DNA of 64,000 bases. Origin: Ryuthela nishihirai (lineage: Eukaryota > Arthropoda > Arachnida > Araneae > Heptathelidae). Location: NCBI GenBank assembly GCA_038380435.1, contig JAWZYU010000001.1, positions 17,464,001 through 17,528,000 on the forward strand, in the 5' to 3' direction. The notes beneath the pieces are model-generated. The model saw nothing but the letters and a program-made list of their open reading frames with translations, did no database searches and was not told the DNA's origin. Numbering within the stretch: the first letter of the stretch is position 1; every line of letters begins with the position of its first letter. Below, one piece after another: positions 1-10,153 of this stretch. The translations under genes were made by a program, and so were the position numbers.

Positions 1-861
1 ACGCCTCTAAAGAATAGCACACGTGTATCACCCTCACCGACATCGAATAACAATAGTAACTATAGCCAGGAGACATCCTTGGGTCACCGCTCCTCTAAGA
101 CACCTGGAGAAGGCTGTAACACTAATAGTATACGGCCCCCGTCTTCGGCGCAACAAGAAACTAGAAACTTTCAAACATTACTGAATGAAATAACGCACTT
201 AAGAAACGAAATCAAAGACTTAAGGCATTCAGTAGAATTTTTCTCATCTCAATATGATACACTATTGAATAAATTTCACGAATATGAAGCGACGCAACTA
301 GACACTATGAGTAAACTAGCTACCATTGAAACTACATGTGCAGATCTCACTCAAGAGAATACGGCTCTAAAGTCGCAAATTAATGATCTTGAACAATACG
401 GCAGAAACCGAAATATCGAGATACATGGCATTCCAATGGACGACCAGGATGAGAAAGAAAATCTAAATCAGATAATGATCAACGTTGCAGAAGCGCTAGA
501 TATAAATAATTTTAACATTGATCAACTTGAAGCCTTACATAGACTGCCAACAAGGAACAAGAAAAAAACACCTGCGATTATTGCCCAATTTAAATCTAGA
601 AACGAACGTGAACAATGGATGTCAAAAAAGAAATCGAAAATCTTTGCCAGTAACGTTATTGATGACGCTAAAAAAACGCCAGTGTATATAAATGAAAATT
701 TAACTCCAATAAACAGAGAACTTTTCTGGAAAGCGAGGTGCCTGGCCAAATCAAAAAATTTTAAATACGTCTGGTTTCGGAACGGGAAAATCATGATGAG
801 AAAAACTGATGGTGACAGCGTAATTCGAATTGATATGCAAACGAATTTCGACGAATTTTAA
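1..861 (+). CDS. LINE ORF1 protein (coiled coil, FP25K/L1-ORF1p-like), 5' partial
   Basis: The reading frame is open from base 1 to the TAA at 859-861 and has no convincing ATG near the left edge. TTG at 79 is not a likely start, so the CDS probably begins upstream of the window. Visible layout: a polar, Ser/Asn-rich N-terminus, then a heptad-like coiled coil (bases about 165-400), then the LEQYGRNRNIEIHGIP motif (about 388-435). The C-terminal part ends in a VWFRNGKIMMRK-type segment. This arrangement is known from arthropod LINE ORF1 proteins resembling FP25K or L1 ORF1p. These bind RNA, trimerise through the coiled coil and package the element transcript. It is encoded just upstream of ORF2. 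The family is recognised by motif only. Confidence 0.85.
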   Translation, partial: TPLKNSTRVSPSPTSNNNSNYSQETSLGHRSSKTPGEGCNTNSIRPPSSAQQETRNFQTLLNEITHLRNEIKDLRHSVEFFSSQYDTLLNKFHEYEATQLDTMSKLATIETTCADLTQENTALKSQINDLEQYGRNRNIEIHGIPMDDQDEKENLNQIMINVAEALDINNFNIDQLEALHRLPTRNKKKTPAIIAQFKSRNEREQWMSKKKSKIFASNVIDDAKKTPVYINENLTPINRELFWKARCLAKSKNFKYVWFRNGKIMMRKTDGDSVIRIDMQTNFDEF

Positions 862-905
862 ACGGGAAATATATTGTTTATTTGCTCCACCTTATTTGTT
901 CTGCC

Positions 906-3900
906 ATGGCGACTTTTCATTTTGATGACTTACCAACATTTGATCACAACGAAAATGTCCTGTGCGACTATGAAGAAGTTCAGAAATGGTTCTTGACTAG
1001 TAAATTATGTTATGAATCTGATGAACATTTAAGCTTTCTGCATGTGAACATTCGAAGTCTGAAAAAAAACTGGGATACTCTCTGTGTTTATCTTAAAGAT
1101 ATCTTGAATTTCTTAGATATTATTATATTAACAGAAACTAACATCCTCAGCACGGATGCTCCATTGTTCAATCTAGAAAATTTTAATCAACTTTTTACGA
1201 GAACTCCTGGTGCGTTTGAACATGGGATTCTACTTTTCTTCCGCGACACATTATTAGTCAAAACGATACCTTCACTTGTAATCCCTGCTGAAACACTGAA
1301 TATAAATATCTACAAGGGTAATTTAACTTTCAATTTACTTGCTATTTACAGATCACCAAGCTCGAACATTAACACTTTTCTTTCTAATCTCAAAAATTGG
1401 TTCGAAACAACTGATAAACATCGCAATCAAATACTAGTTGGAGACTTTAATTTAGATATCAAAAATATCAAAAAACACGGAGTTGCCAAATACGTAGAAT
1501 TGTTAACCGAGTTTGGTTTCTCACCTATTATTACTGGTATCACCAGGGAAGACATCATTGGTGACTCTCTTTCTCAGACATGCATTGATCACATTAACGT
1601 CCGACTTGACATTAAACTCGACACAAATTCAATGATTTTTGGCAGTAGGATCGCAGACCACTACTTAATCGCGGCAATTTGCGGGGGGAAAAAACTAGGG
1701 AATTCGTCCAATCACACTAAAAAGCTAGACAGCAATTTTAACACGAAAACTATCTTAGATCATAAAAACATATGCAAAGAAATAAGTCTAACAGACTGGC
1801 TGGACAGAGGCACTGGAAACGAAACCCCAAATTCAGAACTAATAGACGTACTTTATGAAACATTCATAAAAAAATATATGGCGATTGTCAACAATAACAA
1901 AATTAATAAACTATCGGATGGCTCAAAAATGAAACAACGAAATTGTAGCAAAGACTGGATAAATCAGGAAATAATAAACTTAATACGTAAAAGAGACTCG
2001 GCTTGGATTGATTACAAAAATAACAAGAGAAACAGAAATTTTAAATTACTATACACAAACTTAAGAAACACAGTCACGTCCGTTATTAGGCAGGAAAAGA
2101 AAAAATATTACTTCAAACAATTTGAGTCATGTAAAAATAAACCAAAACAAAATTGGGAACTCATCAACCAAATTATCAACAATAAACCTAAAACTGCCAT
2201 TGACGATTTTATCATGAAGAATATGCCACAAGGTATGTCTGAAACTCAAGCAGCAGAGAAATTTAACAACACCTTTGCAGACATTATTGTCAATCTCAGA
2301 GACGATAACCGTATACAGAATCTCTCTACAGTTCCTAAACATATCCAACCTTCTGTCCCCTCAATTTTTATTCCTCCCATCTCAAAACAAGAAACTTTCA
2401 AAATTCTAAGTGACTTAAATGAAAGAAAATCATGTGGATACGATCAGGTACACATAAAGCACATTAAAGCATGCAAAACCTCCTTAGCTGATCTCGTGAC
2501 AAACTTTATCAATGAAAGCATATATACAGGAAACATCCCTAATAAACTCAAAATTGCTATTCTAAGACCAATTTACAAAAGTGGAACTAAATCCGATTGC
2601 ACTAACTATAGGCCCATTGCCATCTTACCCGTCCTTCACAAAATACTTGAAAGATATGTAGCTAACGTTCTAGCCAATTTCTTGAAAAAACATAACATTA
2701 TTAGTGAAAAGCAATATGGTTTCCAAAAAGGTAAAAATACAATTACACTTTTAACGGAGTTTTCTGACGTCATTAATGGAACTTTAAACAACGGAAAAAA
2801 AGCAGCAGCTATCTTTCTGGACTTTCGTAAGGCATTTGATACGTTGGATCACGATATTTTGCTTCAAAAATTGTATATTTATGGTGTCCGAGGTATTACC
2901 CTTAAATGGTTTGAAAATTATTTAAAAAATAGAGTGCATGTTACCAAAATTAATGGCGTTTTTAGTGAGAAGAGAACAGTGTACACTGGTGTTCCACAAG
3001 GTTCAATTTTAGGTCCGCTTTTATTCATTATTTATATTAATGATCTAGCTAACCTTAAACTGAAGGGCTCTCTTTATATATATGCTGATGACACCGCCTT
3101 GGTTAACGTGAATCACAATATAGGAGACGCAGTCCGAGATACACAGGATGATTTTAACAAAATTATTTACTGGTCTAACATTAATCGTATTTACATAAAT
3201 TCAGAAAAAACCAAATGGATGAGCTTTCATTCACCAGGATACTATGATCTCTCATCTTATGCAATTAAAAACCACGAACCCTTGTGTCCCCACAACATGA
3301 TAACTCATGACCCTGACTGCTGCGACTGTGATGTTATTGAGCGTGTTGAGAGCCATAAATATCTTGGACTCTACATGGACACAACCTTCCGATGGAATAC
3401 ACATATTCAAAAGTTAGCAGGGAAATTGCGTCTATGTGCATCTAAACTTTATAAACTACAATTTGTTGCAAGCACACATACATGTATTTTGGTTTACAAA
3501 GCTATCTGTGAATCTATATTGACCTATGGTTTGACAATATACGGCTCAACTAACCTCACAAATATAAAGAAAATAGAAACTATTCAATCATCCATTGCTA
3601 AAAATATAATCCCATACAACTTAAGAAATTCATTTTATCATAGCGAAGAAAGACTAAATTATCTAGGCATACTCTCTTTTCACAACCTTTACAAATACAG
3701 CATCACTTTAAAATATTTTTTTGATAATCAATTTAAATATAAAATCTCTCATGGGAAAAACACAAGGTTACAATCCAAAAATTATTTCCAACTTCCAAAA
3801 ATATTAAACAATTACGGGAAATGTACAAGGGCATACACAATACCTTACGTGTTCAATCAACTGCCAAGGGAAATTATTTTATTAAACAATTTTAAAGAAA

Positions 3901-3944
3901 TCAAAAATAAGACAAAAAATTTTCTTCTAGGCACTAAATTTTAA
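906..3944 (+). CDS. LINE ORF2: endonuclease / reverse transcriptase
   Basis: 1012 codons from ATG 906. That ATG has a strong context (G at -3 and at +4) and is preferred over an in-frame TTG at 882. N-terminal endonuclease: HVNIRSL near 1039, TETN near 1131, GDFNLDI near 1440, IDH near 1586, then ADH near 1655. The RT domain follows: NYRPIAILP near 2604, LDFRKAFDTLDHD near 2818, GVPQGSILGPLLF near 2988, and the catalytic YADD at 3081-3092 (residues 726-729). A Cys/His cluster (HDPDCCDCD, near 3307) sits just after the RT. The long C-terminal tail is typical of CR1/Jockey-type elements. The enzyme nicks target DNA and primes reverse transcription there (TPRT). All catalytic signatures I looked for are intact. 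Confidence 0.95.
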   Translation: MATFHFDDLPTFDHNENVLCDYEEVQKWFLTSKLCYESDEHLSFLHVNIRSLKKNWDTLCVYLKDILNFLDIIILTETNILSTDAPLFNLENFNQLFTRTPGAFEHGILLFFRDTLLVKTIPSLVIPAETLNINIYKGNLTFNLLAIYRSPSSNINTFLSNLKNWFETTDKHRNQILVGDFNLDIKNIKKHGVAKYVELLTEFGFSPIITGITREDIIGDSLSQTCIDHINVRLDIKLDTNSMIFGSRIADHYLIAAICGGKKLGNSSNHTKKLDSNFNTKTILDHKNICKEISLTDWLDRGTGNETPNSELIDVLYETFIKKYMAIVNNNKINKLSDGSKMKQRNCSKDWINQEIINLIRKRDSAWIDYKNNKRNRNFKLLYTNLRNTVTSVIRQEKKKYYFKQFESCKNKPKQNWELINQIINNKPKTAIDDFIMKNMPQGMSETQAAEKFNNTFADIIVNLRDDNRIQNLSTVPKHIQPSVPSIFIPPISKQETFKILSDLNERKSCGYDQVHIKHIKACKTSLADLVTNFINESIYTGNIPNKLKIAILRPIYKSGTKSDCTNYRPIAILPVLHKILERYVANVLANFLKKHNIISEKQYGFQKGKNTITLLTEFSDVINGTLNNGKKAAAIFLDFRKAFDTLDHDILLQKLYIYGVRGITLKWFENYLKNRVHVTKINGVFSEKRTVYTGVPQGSILGPLLFIIYINDLANLKLKGSLYIYADDTALVNVNHNIGDAVRDTQDDFNKIIYWSNINRIYINSEKTKWMSFHSPGYYDLSSYAIKNHEPLCPHNMITHDPDCCDCDVIERVESHKYLGLYMDTTFRWNTHIQKLAGKLRLCASKLYKLQFVASTHTCILVYKAICESILTYGLTIYGSTNLTNIKKIETIQSSIAKNIIPYNLRNSFYHSEERLNYLGILSFHNLYKYSITLKYFFDNQFKYKISHGKNTRLQSKNYFQLPKILNNYGKCTRAYTIPYVFNQLPREIILLNNFKEIKNKTKNFLLGTKF

Positions 3945-4149
3945 ATAAAAATTTCAACCACTACAATGGAGCTTCCACTGAAATTCATATAATTTGATGA
4001 CATTGTTTTAAACTATATCTTATGTATTTTCATGTAACGTTATTATTCTTCTCTCCTGCAGATAAGCAAATGCTTTGCGGGTCATTTGTTTAAAATTTTG
4101 TATAACTAACATGAATATGAATAAAGATTATTATTATTATTAAAAAAAA

Positions 4150-4609
4150 TCTGGTACTGAAAGAGAGCACTGTCGAGCGCGCCATCTCTTGACAACATTA
4201 GTAAGCCCCCGTCAAAATATGCAATGACCATTTTTTTTATTATTCTCTTTCCGCTCTCTTTACTAATAATGAGCCGTCCGTTGAAGGGTGTGTTTTCGTT
4301 AAACCTATATATATATGCGTATAATCATGGTTTTGCTATATTTCATTCTTGGATTGAAATCCTTTATTTTCATTATTAACCGTAATACGATAATGAGTTA
4401 GCCCCCCCTGCAACAACAAATTCATAGAATGAAAGTAGAATTAGCTACAAAATGAAAAGAAAACTGAGTTAAGCAATAATCAGCTGATGATAATGATGTA
4501 TAATAGATAGAGGCCATAATGTACCATACCTGTGGAAGTGTGACACTAAAGATCTGTTGTGACCATGCTGGTGTGCCCTCTTGAAAAATCTTTCAACTAC
4601 TACATTTTT
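4150..4609. other. Unassigned AT-rich stretch
   Basis: No coding, tRNA-like or terminal-repeat signal recognised. The right end, 4599-4609, is the left target-site duplication (actacattttt) of the following SINE1. Confidence 0.6.
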
Positions 4610-4999
4610 TTTTTTGGGGGGGGGGGGGGGCTCAGTCGGTAGCGCGCCAGGCTCGTAATCTGTAGTTCCCAGGTTCGAGTCCCAGCTGGGTCAGCGTTGA
4701 GATTTATCTTCGCAAAATTCCCAGCCCTGCTCACGGTCAGTAGGGGACACCGATGGGCTTGGAAAGGCCGCCGTCCGTCGGATGGGACGTTAAGCCGTGG
4801 CCCCGTGTGCAGGAGAGCCATACCCTGTGCACGTTAAAGAACACGCTGGATGGCCTTGACGGGAGGCTACCATCTATCTCCCAACAGCTGTTCCAGTGGG
4901 TCCCCTCCCCCAACCTTCTCTGAGCCTACGGGGTCCATGTGACCTGGCCATTTAGCCCATGGTGTGCAAAAAAGTGCCGCTCAGAGGTAAAACAACCCA
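4610..4999 (+). mobile_element. SINE1, full length
   Basis: The head has an expanded G-run, then box A GGCTCAGTCGGTAG and box B GGTTCGAGTCC. The body ends in a tail AACAACCCAA. Flanked by perfect 11-bp TSDs actacattttt at 4599-4609 and 5000-5010, which fixes both ends. Confidence 0.95.
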
Positions 5000-5010
5000 A
5001 CTACATTTTT

Positions 5011-6179
5011 CCAAGTATATTGATTTTTCCTTAGGCAGCCCACTTTCTACAGCAGTCTGTAATATGCTATAAAAAATAACCTGTGAGGTGCACGAAAACT
5101 TAATAGAATTATAACATTTTTTTATATATTTACATTTATATTAAATTTATACTAGATTCGAACCCAGATACCTTTGCTCCATGGCCAAGCGCTCTAGACA
5201 CAAAAACAATTTCAGTAAGACAGTTGTTTGCGTCATTTTTTTATCGGTAAAAAAATGCTAACAGATTTTTCTTTCTACCTTTTAATCTAAATAATAAGCA
5301 ATAGCTCAAATTCTTTAAAAAAGAGTATATTTCAGAACTGTGCTTAAATAAATCTTTCAAAAATTCATCAATTTTGGTGTCTTTGGTCTGTTTCATTATT
5401 TCTGTTAAACACTCCAAAGAATATTGTTGAAAATCGATTTCAGATTCGAATGAAATTTGCAATTTAAAATGAGGCACATTTTTACGTAAAAAGTTTATAA
5501 AAGACGTTTTCAAGCTTAAAACTTCATTGGCATAACAAAAGGATGGTTCTATTTTTCTGTCTATCCCTTGCATGTCGAATTTCCTATTACACAAATGAGC
5601 AATGTAAAGTGAAATACATTTATAAACCCAATTAGCCAAGATGGCCCTTGCGGGAAATGGAAATCTAAATTTTAAATTTTATAAATTTAATTCATTACTA
5701 AGTAATAAGAGAATTCTGCATTTCACCTCGTAAGAAATCTATGCAGACGATGATTTTACATTCCTGAAAATTTTGGGACAGAAACGGAAAACGTGACGGG
5801 TTAAAACTAGTTAAAAGCAGAAACTAAGCTCGATTATTTAAATGCGAATAAATAAAAAAAACTCGCTCAGAACTCTTTTCCTCTATTCAAATCAAACAAA
5901 TAAAAATAAATTCCAATTTTTAATAGTGAATAAAAGAATTCTAAATCAATGCTTTCAGATTTTAAAATCGTAGGAACGAGTGACTAAGTATTAGTGTTTT
6001 TAACTGGAAATCCTAATTTACACGTGTTAACTAAAACTAATCTCCTGTCTTAATTAGTAAATGAAGTTTTCAAAAGACAACAGCAAAGGATAAAGAGATT
6101 AGTTCCACCGGCAGATCGCGATTAGTTTAATGTATATATTAAACATACTGCCACTAAAAAGGAGTCCTCACTGCCTGGA
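5011..6179. other. Unassigned region; possible tRNA-like fragment
   Basis: AT-rich. On the minus strand near 5150-5215 there is a B-box-like GGGTTCGAATC and a weaker A-box-like segment. This suggests a decayed tRNA-derived repeat, but it is too short to assign. Also holds the ORF at 5241-5639, listed separately. Confidence 0.35.
5241..5639 (-). CDS. Uncharacterised ORF, possible isolated exon
   Basis: Open for 132 codons in AT-rich DNA where long ORFs are unlikely. The frame begins at a TTG, with an internal ATG at residue 23 and no obvious initiator. The composition looks protein-like: aromatic- and Cys-rich N-terminal part (WVYKCISLYIAHLC), then charged residues, then a Lys-rich end. Upstream on the minus strand, just before the frame becomes useful, a pyrimidine-rich tract ends in CGCAAG|G, which could be a 3' splice acceptor. 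I recognise no family. A chance ORF or a fragment of a decayed element is equally possible. Confidence 0.2.
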   Translation of the reverse strand: MANWVYKCISLYIAHLCNRKFDMQGIDRKIEPSFCYANEVLSLKTSFINFLRKNVPHFKLQISFESEIDFQQYSLECLTEIMKQTKDTKIDEFLKDLFKHSSEIYSFLKNLSYCLLFRLKGRKKNLLAFFYR

Positions 6180-6660
6180 AATCAATATCTACAATGACAT
6201 TTGGTGCTGTGTCTAAAAGGATAGATTCTACGAGTACGAGCAAGTGACGGAAGGCTCCACCCATATCTGTGAGCTTTGCAAACAGGCAATTTCACTGCAG
6301 CCCCATTCGTGTGCCACTTTATGAATAATGATACCCATCGCCTGAGACTCCCACCTGCCAAACTCCACCCTGCTGTGCCGGTGACGTCAGGCAACTGTGC
6401 TCACTGCCTGGGGGAGGAGATAATAGCTGTCAGCGCAGAACACTCTGACTCACACCGGAGGAGAGACACTCGACTCATCGCTCCGTCGACTACCGAGCCT
6501 GACAATAATTCTACTGGACAAATCCCGGGTTGGCTGCTCCCCATTAATCACATGTCAGCGCATTCATGTAAACCGATTCCTTACACTCATGCAGAGAACT
6601 TCGAAGCTGCTTCGTTGCCGGGCTCATGGATGACGTTTCCAACACTTCCCTCTTATTAAA
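6180..6660. promoter_or_regulatory. GC-balanced unique island, candidate cis-regulatory element
   Basis: Base composition is clearly richer in G+C than the neighbouring AT-rich DNA and no repeat family is visible. It contains a perfect CRE-type palindrome TGACGTCA at 6382-6389 and a homeodomain-like ATTAATCACATG near 6544. An ORF of 127 codons crosses it (6276-6659) but shows no domain. Enhancer, promoter or decayed exon are all possible. Confidence 0.25.
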
Positions 6661-6784
6661 TGACAGAGTTAAATTAGTAAATATGATCTACTATTACATT
6701 CCTTTTTAATTTTTTATCATTGTGCTCTATATTTGGTTACAGCGGAAGCTTCACAAATTCTGTGGCTTTTTCAGCGCAAATTAT

Positions 6785-6945
6785 ATGTAGCGTGAGTAGC
6801 AACTAGGGAGACTGTGCGACTGCGCAATGGATGCTTCGAAAGTTCTCGTAAATCATAGGTTAACTGACAGTTGATGGAACATGTGATCGATGACAACCGT
6901 TGAGGAGCCATCTGAGCAGTGGCATAGTCTCCTCAATTGTGCCAT
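6785..6945. repeat. Old copy of the GAAGCAATTGAG hAT-like MITE family
   Basis: Its outer parts resemble the termini of the better preserved copies (GACTGCGCAnT-type motif on the left, CTCCTCAATTG on the right, inverted). It is strongly diverged and no TSD can be read. Confidence 0.35.
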
Positions 6946-7249
6946 GACACCACTAAAAATATATAATGTTTGAAGTTGGCATTTCAGAAAAAAATTAAAT
7001 CATGCTCTTGGTAAAATATCAGGTTTCTGATATGCTCGTAAAGTTTAAAGTAATTTTTTTTCAATTAAGTTCATGAGACTTATAATCAGTGTTTTTTCTT
7101 TAGATCCCAGCGTGAGAGCGTGACAGCATAAGATTTGTTCCTTAGCTGTTTTGGTAATATATAGAACTGAACAAGTACAGAATGTCCAACAAATAATGGT
7201 AGGGTTTCGAGAAACGTTCGCAAATACACAAAAGGCATCACACTGAACC

Positions 7250-7503
7250 CAGCGGCGAAGAGTAGTGTAAGCAATTGAGACAATGAGACTGCGCAGTTAG
7301 TGAAACGGTAATTCTCATAGATCATTGTCTAATTGAACTATCGGTCACTATTCAATCATCCAATGACCTAGATGCAATTGTTAATCCATGACACTATTGG
7401 CTGATTGAGAAAGTAACTGATAATTCGATAATCACCTGTAAGAATCATAGATGACTCAACTGCGCAGTCTCAAGGTCTCAATTGCTTCCACTCACACTTT
7501 GCC
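7250..7503. mobile_element. hAT-like MITE with inverted subterminal repeats
   Basis: The left arm has gcaattgagacaatgagact followed by gcgcagtt. The right arm carries the inverted match (aactgcgcagtctcaaggtc, then tcaattgcttccactcac). Same family as 9020, 26867 and 62730. No transposase. The TSD is not clear in this copy. Confidence 0.6.
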
Positions 7504-7822
7504 TTGGTTTTTACTGCATATTCTCCCATTCAAACAGTTTCACAGGTTGCCGCCAGACAAGAGAGCGCCCTTCTATATTTCTCAAGAGATCTTAAGAAAA
7601 TTCTTAGCATAACAACTGCTGACAGATGGATTGACAAGGATGGTCCAAATCAATGGCCACCATGTATCCCTGATTTAATATCCCTCGATTTTTTCTCTTG
7701 TTGGACTTTTTAATGAATTTTTTCATATGGAAAATATTTCAGACCTGAATCATTTGAAAGCCAGAATCAGGAGCAATTTGAACAAGGAGCAAAATATATG
7801 CTGCAACGTGTATGGCAAAAAG

Positions 7823-8386
7823 TGGAATATCGATTGAACATTTGTGAAGTAGAATACCGATTGAACATTTGTGAAGTAGAATACCGATTGAACATTTGTG
7901 AAGTAGAATACCGATTGAACATTTGTTAAGTAGAATACCGATTGAACATTTGTGAAGTAGAATACCGATTGAACATTTGTGAAGTAGAATACCGATTGAA
8001 CATTTATGAAGTAGAATACCGATTGAACATTTGTTAAGTAGAATACCGATTGGACATTTGTGAAGTAGAATACCGATTGAACATTTGTGAAGTAGAATAC
8101 CGATTGAACATTTGTGAAGTAAAATACCGATTGAACATTTGTGAAGTAGAATACCGATTGAACATTTGTGAAGTAGAATACCGATTGAACATTTATGAAG
8201 TAGAATACCGATTGAACATTTGTGAAGTAGAATACCGATTGAACATTTGTGAAGTAGAATACCGATTGAACATTTGTTAAGTAGAATACCGATTGGACAT
8301 TTGTGAAGTAGAATACCGATTGGACATTTGTGAAGTAGAATACCGATTGAACATTTGTGAAGTAAAATACCGATTGAACATTAATT
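7823..8386. repeat. 27-bp minisatellite, 21 units
   Basis: Unit gaataccgattgaacattt plus gtgaagta (27 bp). About 21 tandem units with few substitutions. Because 27 is divisible by 3, it reads as a 9-residue periodic peptide on either strand (NVQSVFYFT on minus, ICEVEYRLN on plus, the latter broken by tgttaag variants). Variant units recur in the same order (tgttaag, then tggacat, then aaaatacc), which indicates block duplication of several units. Confidence 0.95.
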
Positions 8387-8548
8387 GCGTTCAAAACTAT
8401 TTGAGATACATTTCAAATAATATCATATACTCCTGAATACGTATATTATTCTCCTACATATTGGTTCTCGAAACACCACCATCATTTCTCGATCACCTGT
8501 ATTCAGTGAGGGACAATCACAACATACACGATAAAACAAACAATTATG

Positions 8549-8630
8549 CCATAACAGGACTCGAACCCAGATCCCGGCAGTTGCAGTGTCCTTCCGAGTG
8601 AAAGCGATACCACTACGCCACATAGGAGGC
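8549..8630 (-). repeat. tRNA-like sequence (SINE head or tRNA pseudogene)
   Basis: On the minus strand: box-A-like TGGCGTAGTGGTATCGC and B box GGTTCGAGTCC about 45 nt downstream. The T-stem pairs poorly and no good acceptor stem forms, so this is more likely a SINE head or tRNA pseudogene than a working tRNA. Confidence 0.4.
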
Positions 8631-8639
8631 CAATTTTTT

Positions 8640-9011
8640 AAAGGTAACCTGATGCGTACAGTGCTGGGCTTCAGCAGGTAATCGGAGAATATTTAATTTT
8701 GTACTAATTTTTTAAACGTCGCTGATGTTTAGCTAGTGGAAATAACACTTTTCCCAACGTAGAGCTAAATTTCGATTTGTTTAGAAACAGGGCTCTGTTT
8801 GGATTTGTTTTTAAACAGGGAAAGCCACATTTCGTTTCGATGATAATTTACCGATGTTCGTCTGATTGACAATGAAGAAGCATTTTACCCTTTACTTTAG
8901 AATGAAGATACTAGCAATTTGATTTCCATTCCTGTATGCTTTCTTATCTTCAGATACATCGCGACTTTTAGGAAAATATTTCAGACTTACAATAGGATAT
9001 ATTCAGTCATT
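8640..9011. other. Unassigned stretch
   Basis: I see no coding or repeat signal here. The last bases run into the left TSD of the hAT-like MITE. Confidence 0.5.
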
Positions 9012-9019
9012 GCTTTAGG

Positions 9020-9275
9020 CCAGAAGCGAAGAATGGATGGAAGCAATTAAGTCAATCAGATTGTGCAAATAACGCATCAAAAATTCGTATAAGTTGTTGG
9101 TGAATTAAGCTATCAAATAGATGTTAAAACACTAATGATCTTTGATCTATGAGATTACTGGTTGATTAGCGAGTGATTGATAGCGAAAATCATCCGCTGA
9201 CTTATGAGAATCATCAATGTGACAACTGTGCAGTCTCGTTGATTCAGCTGTTGTTTCCATCCATTCTTCTCCACT
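9020..9275. mobile_element. hAT-like MITE with 8-bp TSD
   Basis: Inverted ends: left AGCGAAGAATGGATGGAAGC, right (inverted) TGGAGAAGAATGGATGGAAA. Flanked by direct 8-bp repeats gctttagg at 9012-9019 and 9276-9283, the TSD length of hAT elements. The centre is AT-rich and non-coding. Confidence 0.75.
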
Positions 9276-9440
9276 GCTTTAGGGATATTTTCAGAATGTT
9301 TTGGTCCTCTGTTCGTAGACCATATTAAGCGATTTTTCCAACTTCACTTGCTTTGATGTGATGGAGAAAAACATGAAAGACAATTATCATTGTAGATAGA
9401 TAATATTAGACATTCAACATCAGCAATACATAGAGATGTA

Positions 9441-9832
9441 GGGGCGGGGGTGGCACAGTCGGTAGCGCACCAGGCTCGTAATCTGTAGTTCCCAGGTTCG
9501 AGTCCCAGCTGGGTCAGCGTTGAGATTTATCTCCGCAAAATTCCCCGCCCTGCCCACGGTCAGTAGGGGACACCGATGGGCTTGGAAAGGCCGCCGTCCC
9601 CTTCGGATGGGACGTTAAGCCGTGGCCCCGTGTGCGGGAGAGCCATACCCTGTGCACGTTAAAGAACACGCTGGATGGCCTTGACGGGAGGCTACCATCT
9701 GTCTCCCAACAGCTGTTCCAGTGGGTCCCCTCCCCCAACCTTCTCTGAGCCTTCGGGGTCCATGTGATCTGGCCATTTAGCCCATGGTGTGCAAAAAACT
9801 GCCGCTCAGAGGTAAAACAACAACAACAACAA
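9441..9832 (+). mobile_element. SINE1, unit 1 of a head-to-tail dimer
   Basis: Full-length unit starting ggggcgggggtggcacagtc, with a B box. It ends in (CAA)n and joins directly to a second, 5'-truncated unit. The left TSD catagagatgta is at 9429-9440. The matching copy is found only after the second unit. Confidence 0.93.
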
Positions 9833-10153
9833 CCCAGCTGGGTCAGCGTTGAGATTTATCTCTGCAAAATTCCCCGCCCTGCCCATGGTCAGTAGGGGAC
9901 ACCGATGGGCTTGGAAAGGCCGCCGTTCGTCGGATGGGACGTTAAACCGTGGCCCGTGTGTGGAAGAGCCATACCCTGTGCACGTTAAAGAACACGCTGG
10001 ATGGCCTTGACGGGAGGCTACCATCTATCTCCCAACAGCTGTTCCAGTGGGTCCCCTCCCCCAACCTTCTCTGAGCCTTCGGGGTCCATGTGACCTGGCC
10101 ATTTAGCCCATGGTGTGCAAAAAAGTGCCGCTCAGAGGTAAAACAACCCAACC
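9833..10153 (+). mobile_element. SINE1, unit 2 of the dimer, lacking the Pol III head
   Basis: Begins at the body sequence cccagctgggtcagcgttga, just after the B box position, and runs to the AACCCAACC tail. Closed by the second TSD copy catagagatgta at 10154-10165, so both units sit inside one TSD pair. Confidence 0.93.

Larger units (their letters stand above)
1..4149 (+). mobile_element. Non-LTR retrotransposon (LINE), two ORFs, 5' end outside the window
   Basis: ORF1 and ORF2 lie in tandem with a 44-bp spacer between the ORF1 stop and the chosen ORF2 ATG. They are followed by a 3' UTR of about 200 bp with AATAAA at 4120-4125 and an (ATT)n-type tail running into A's (4127-4149). The apurinic-type endonuclease, RT and long C-terminal region place it in the CR1/Jockey-like group. 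I cannot fix the clade by eye. The left end is cut by the window edge, so 5' completeness is unknown. No frameshift or stop is seen in either ORF, so this looks like a young copy. Confidence 0.93.

Noticed and set aside
79..861. Start of LINE ORF1 at base 79
   Set aside because: The codon is TTG and the frame is open to base 1, so the CDS continues beyond the window.
4625..4700. SINE1 heads as genuine tRNA genes
   Set aside because: A and B boxes are good, but the sequence continues into a fixed 300-bp body in every copy and the cloverleaf stems do not form a clean tRNA.
7750..8394. Minus-strand 214-residue repeat protein over the 27-bp array
   Set aside because: The frame is open only because the unit length is a multiple of 3. 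The flanks add no domain and the opposite strand is partly open too.
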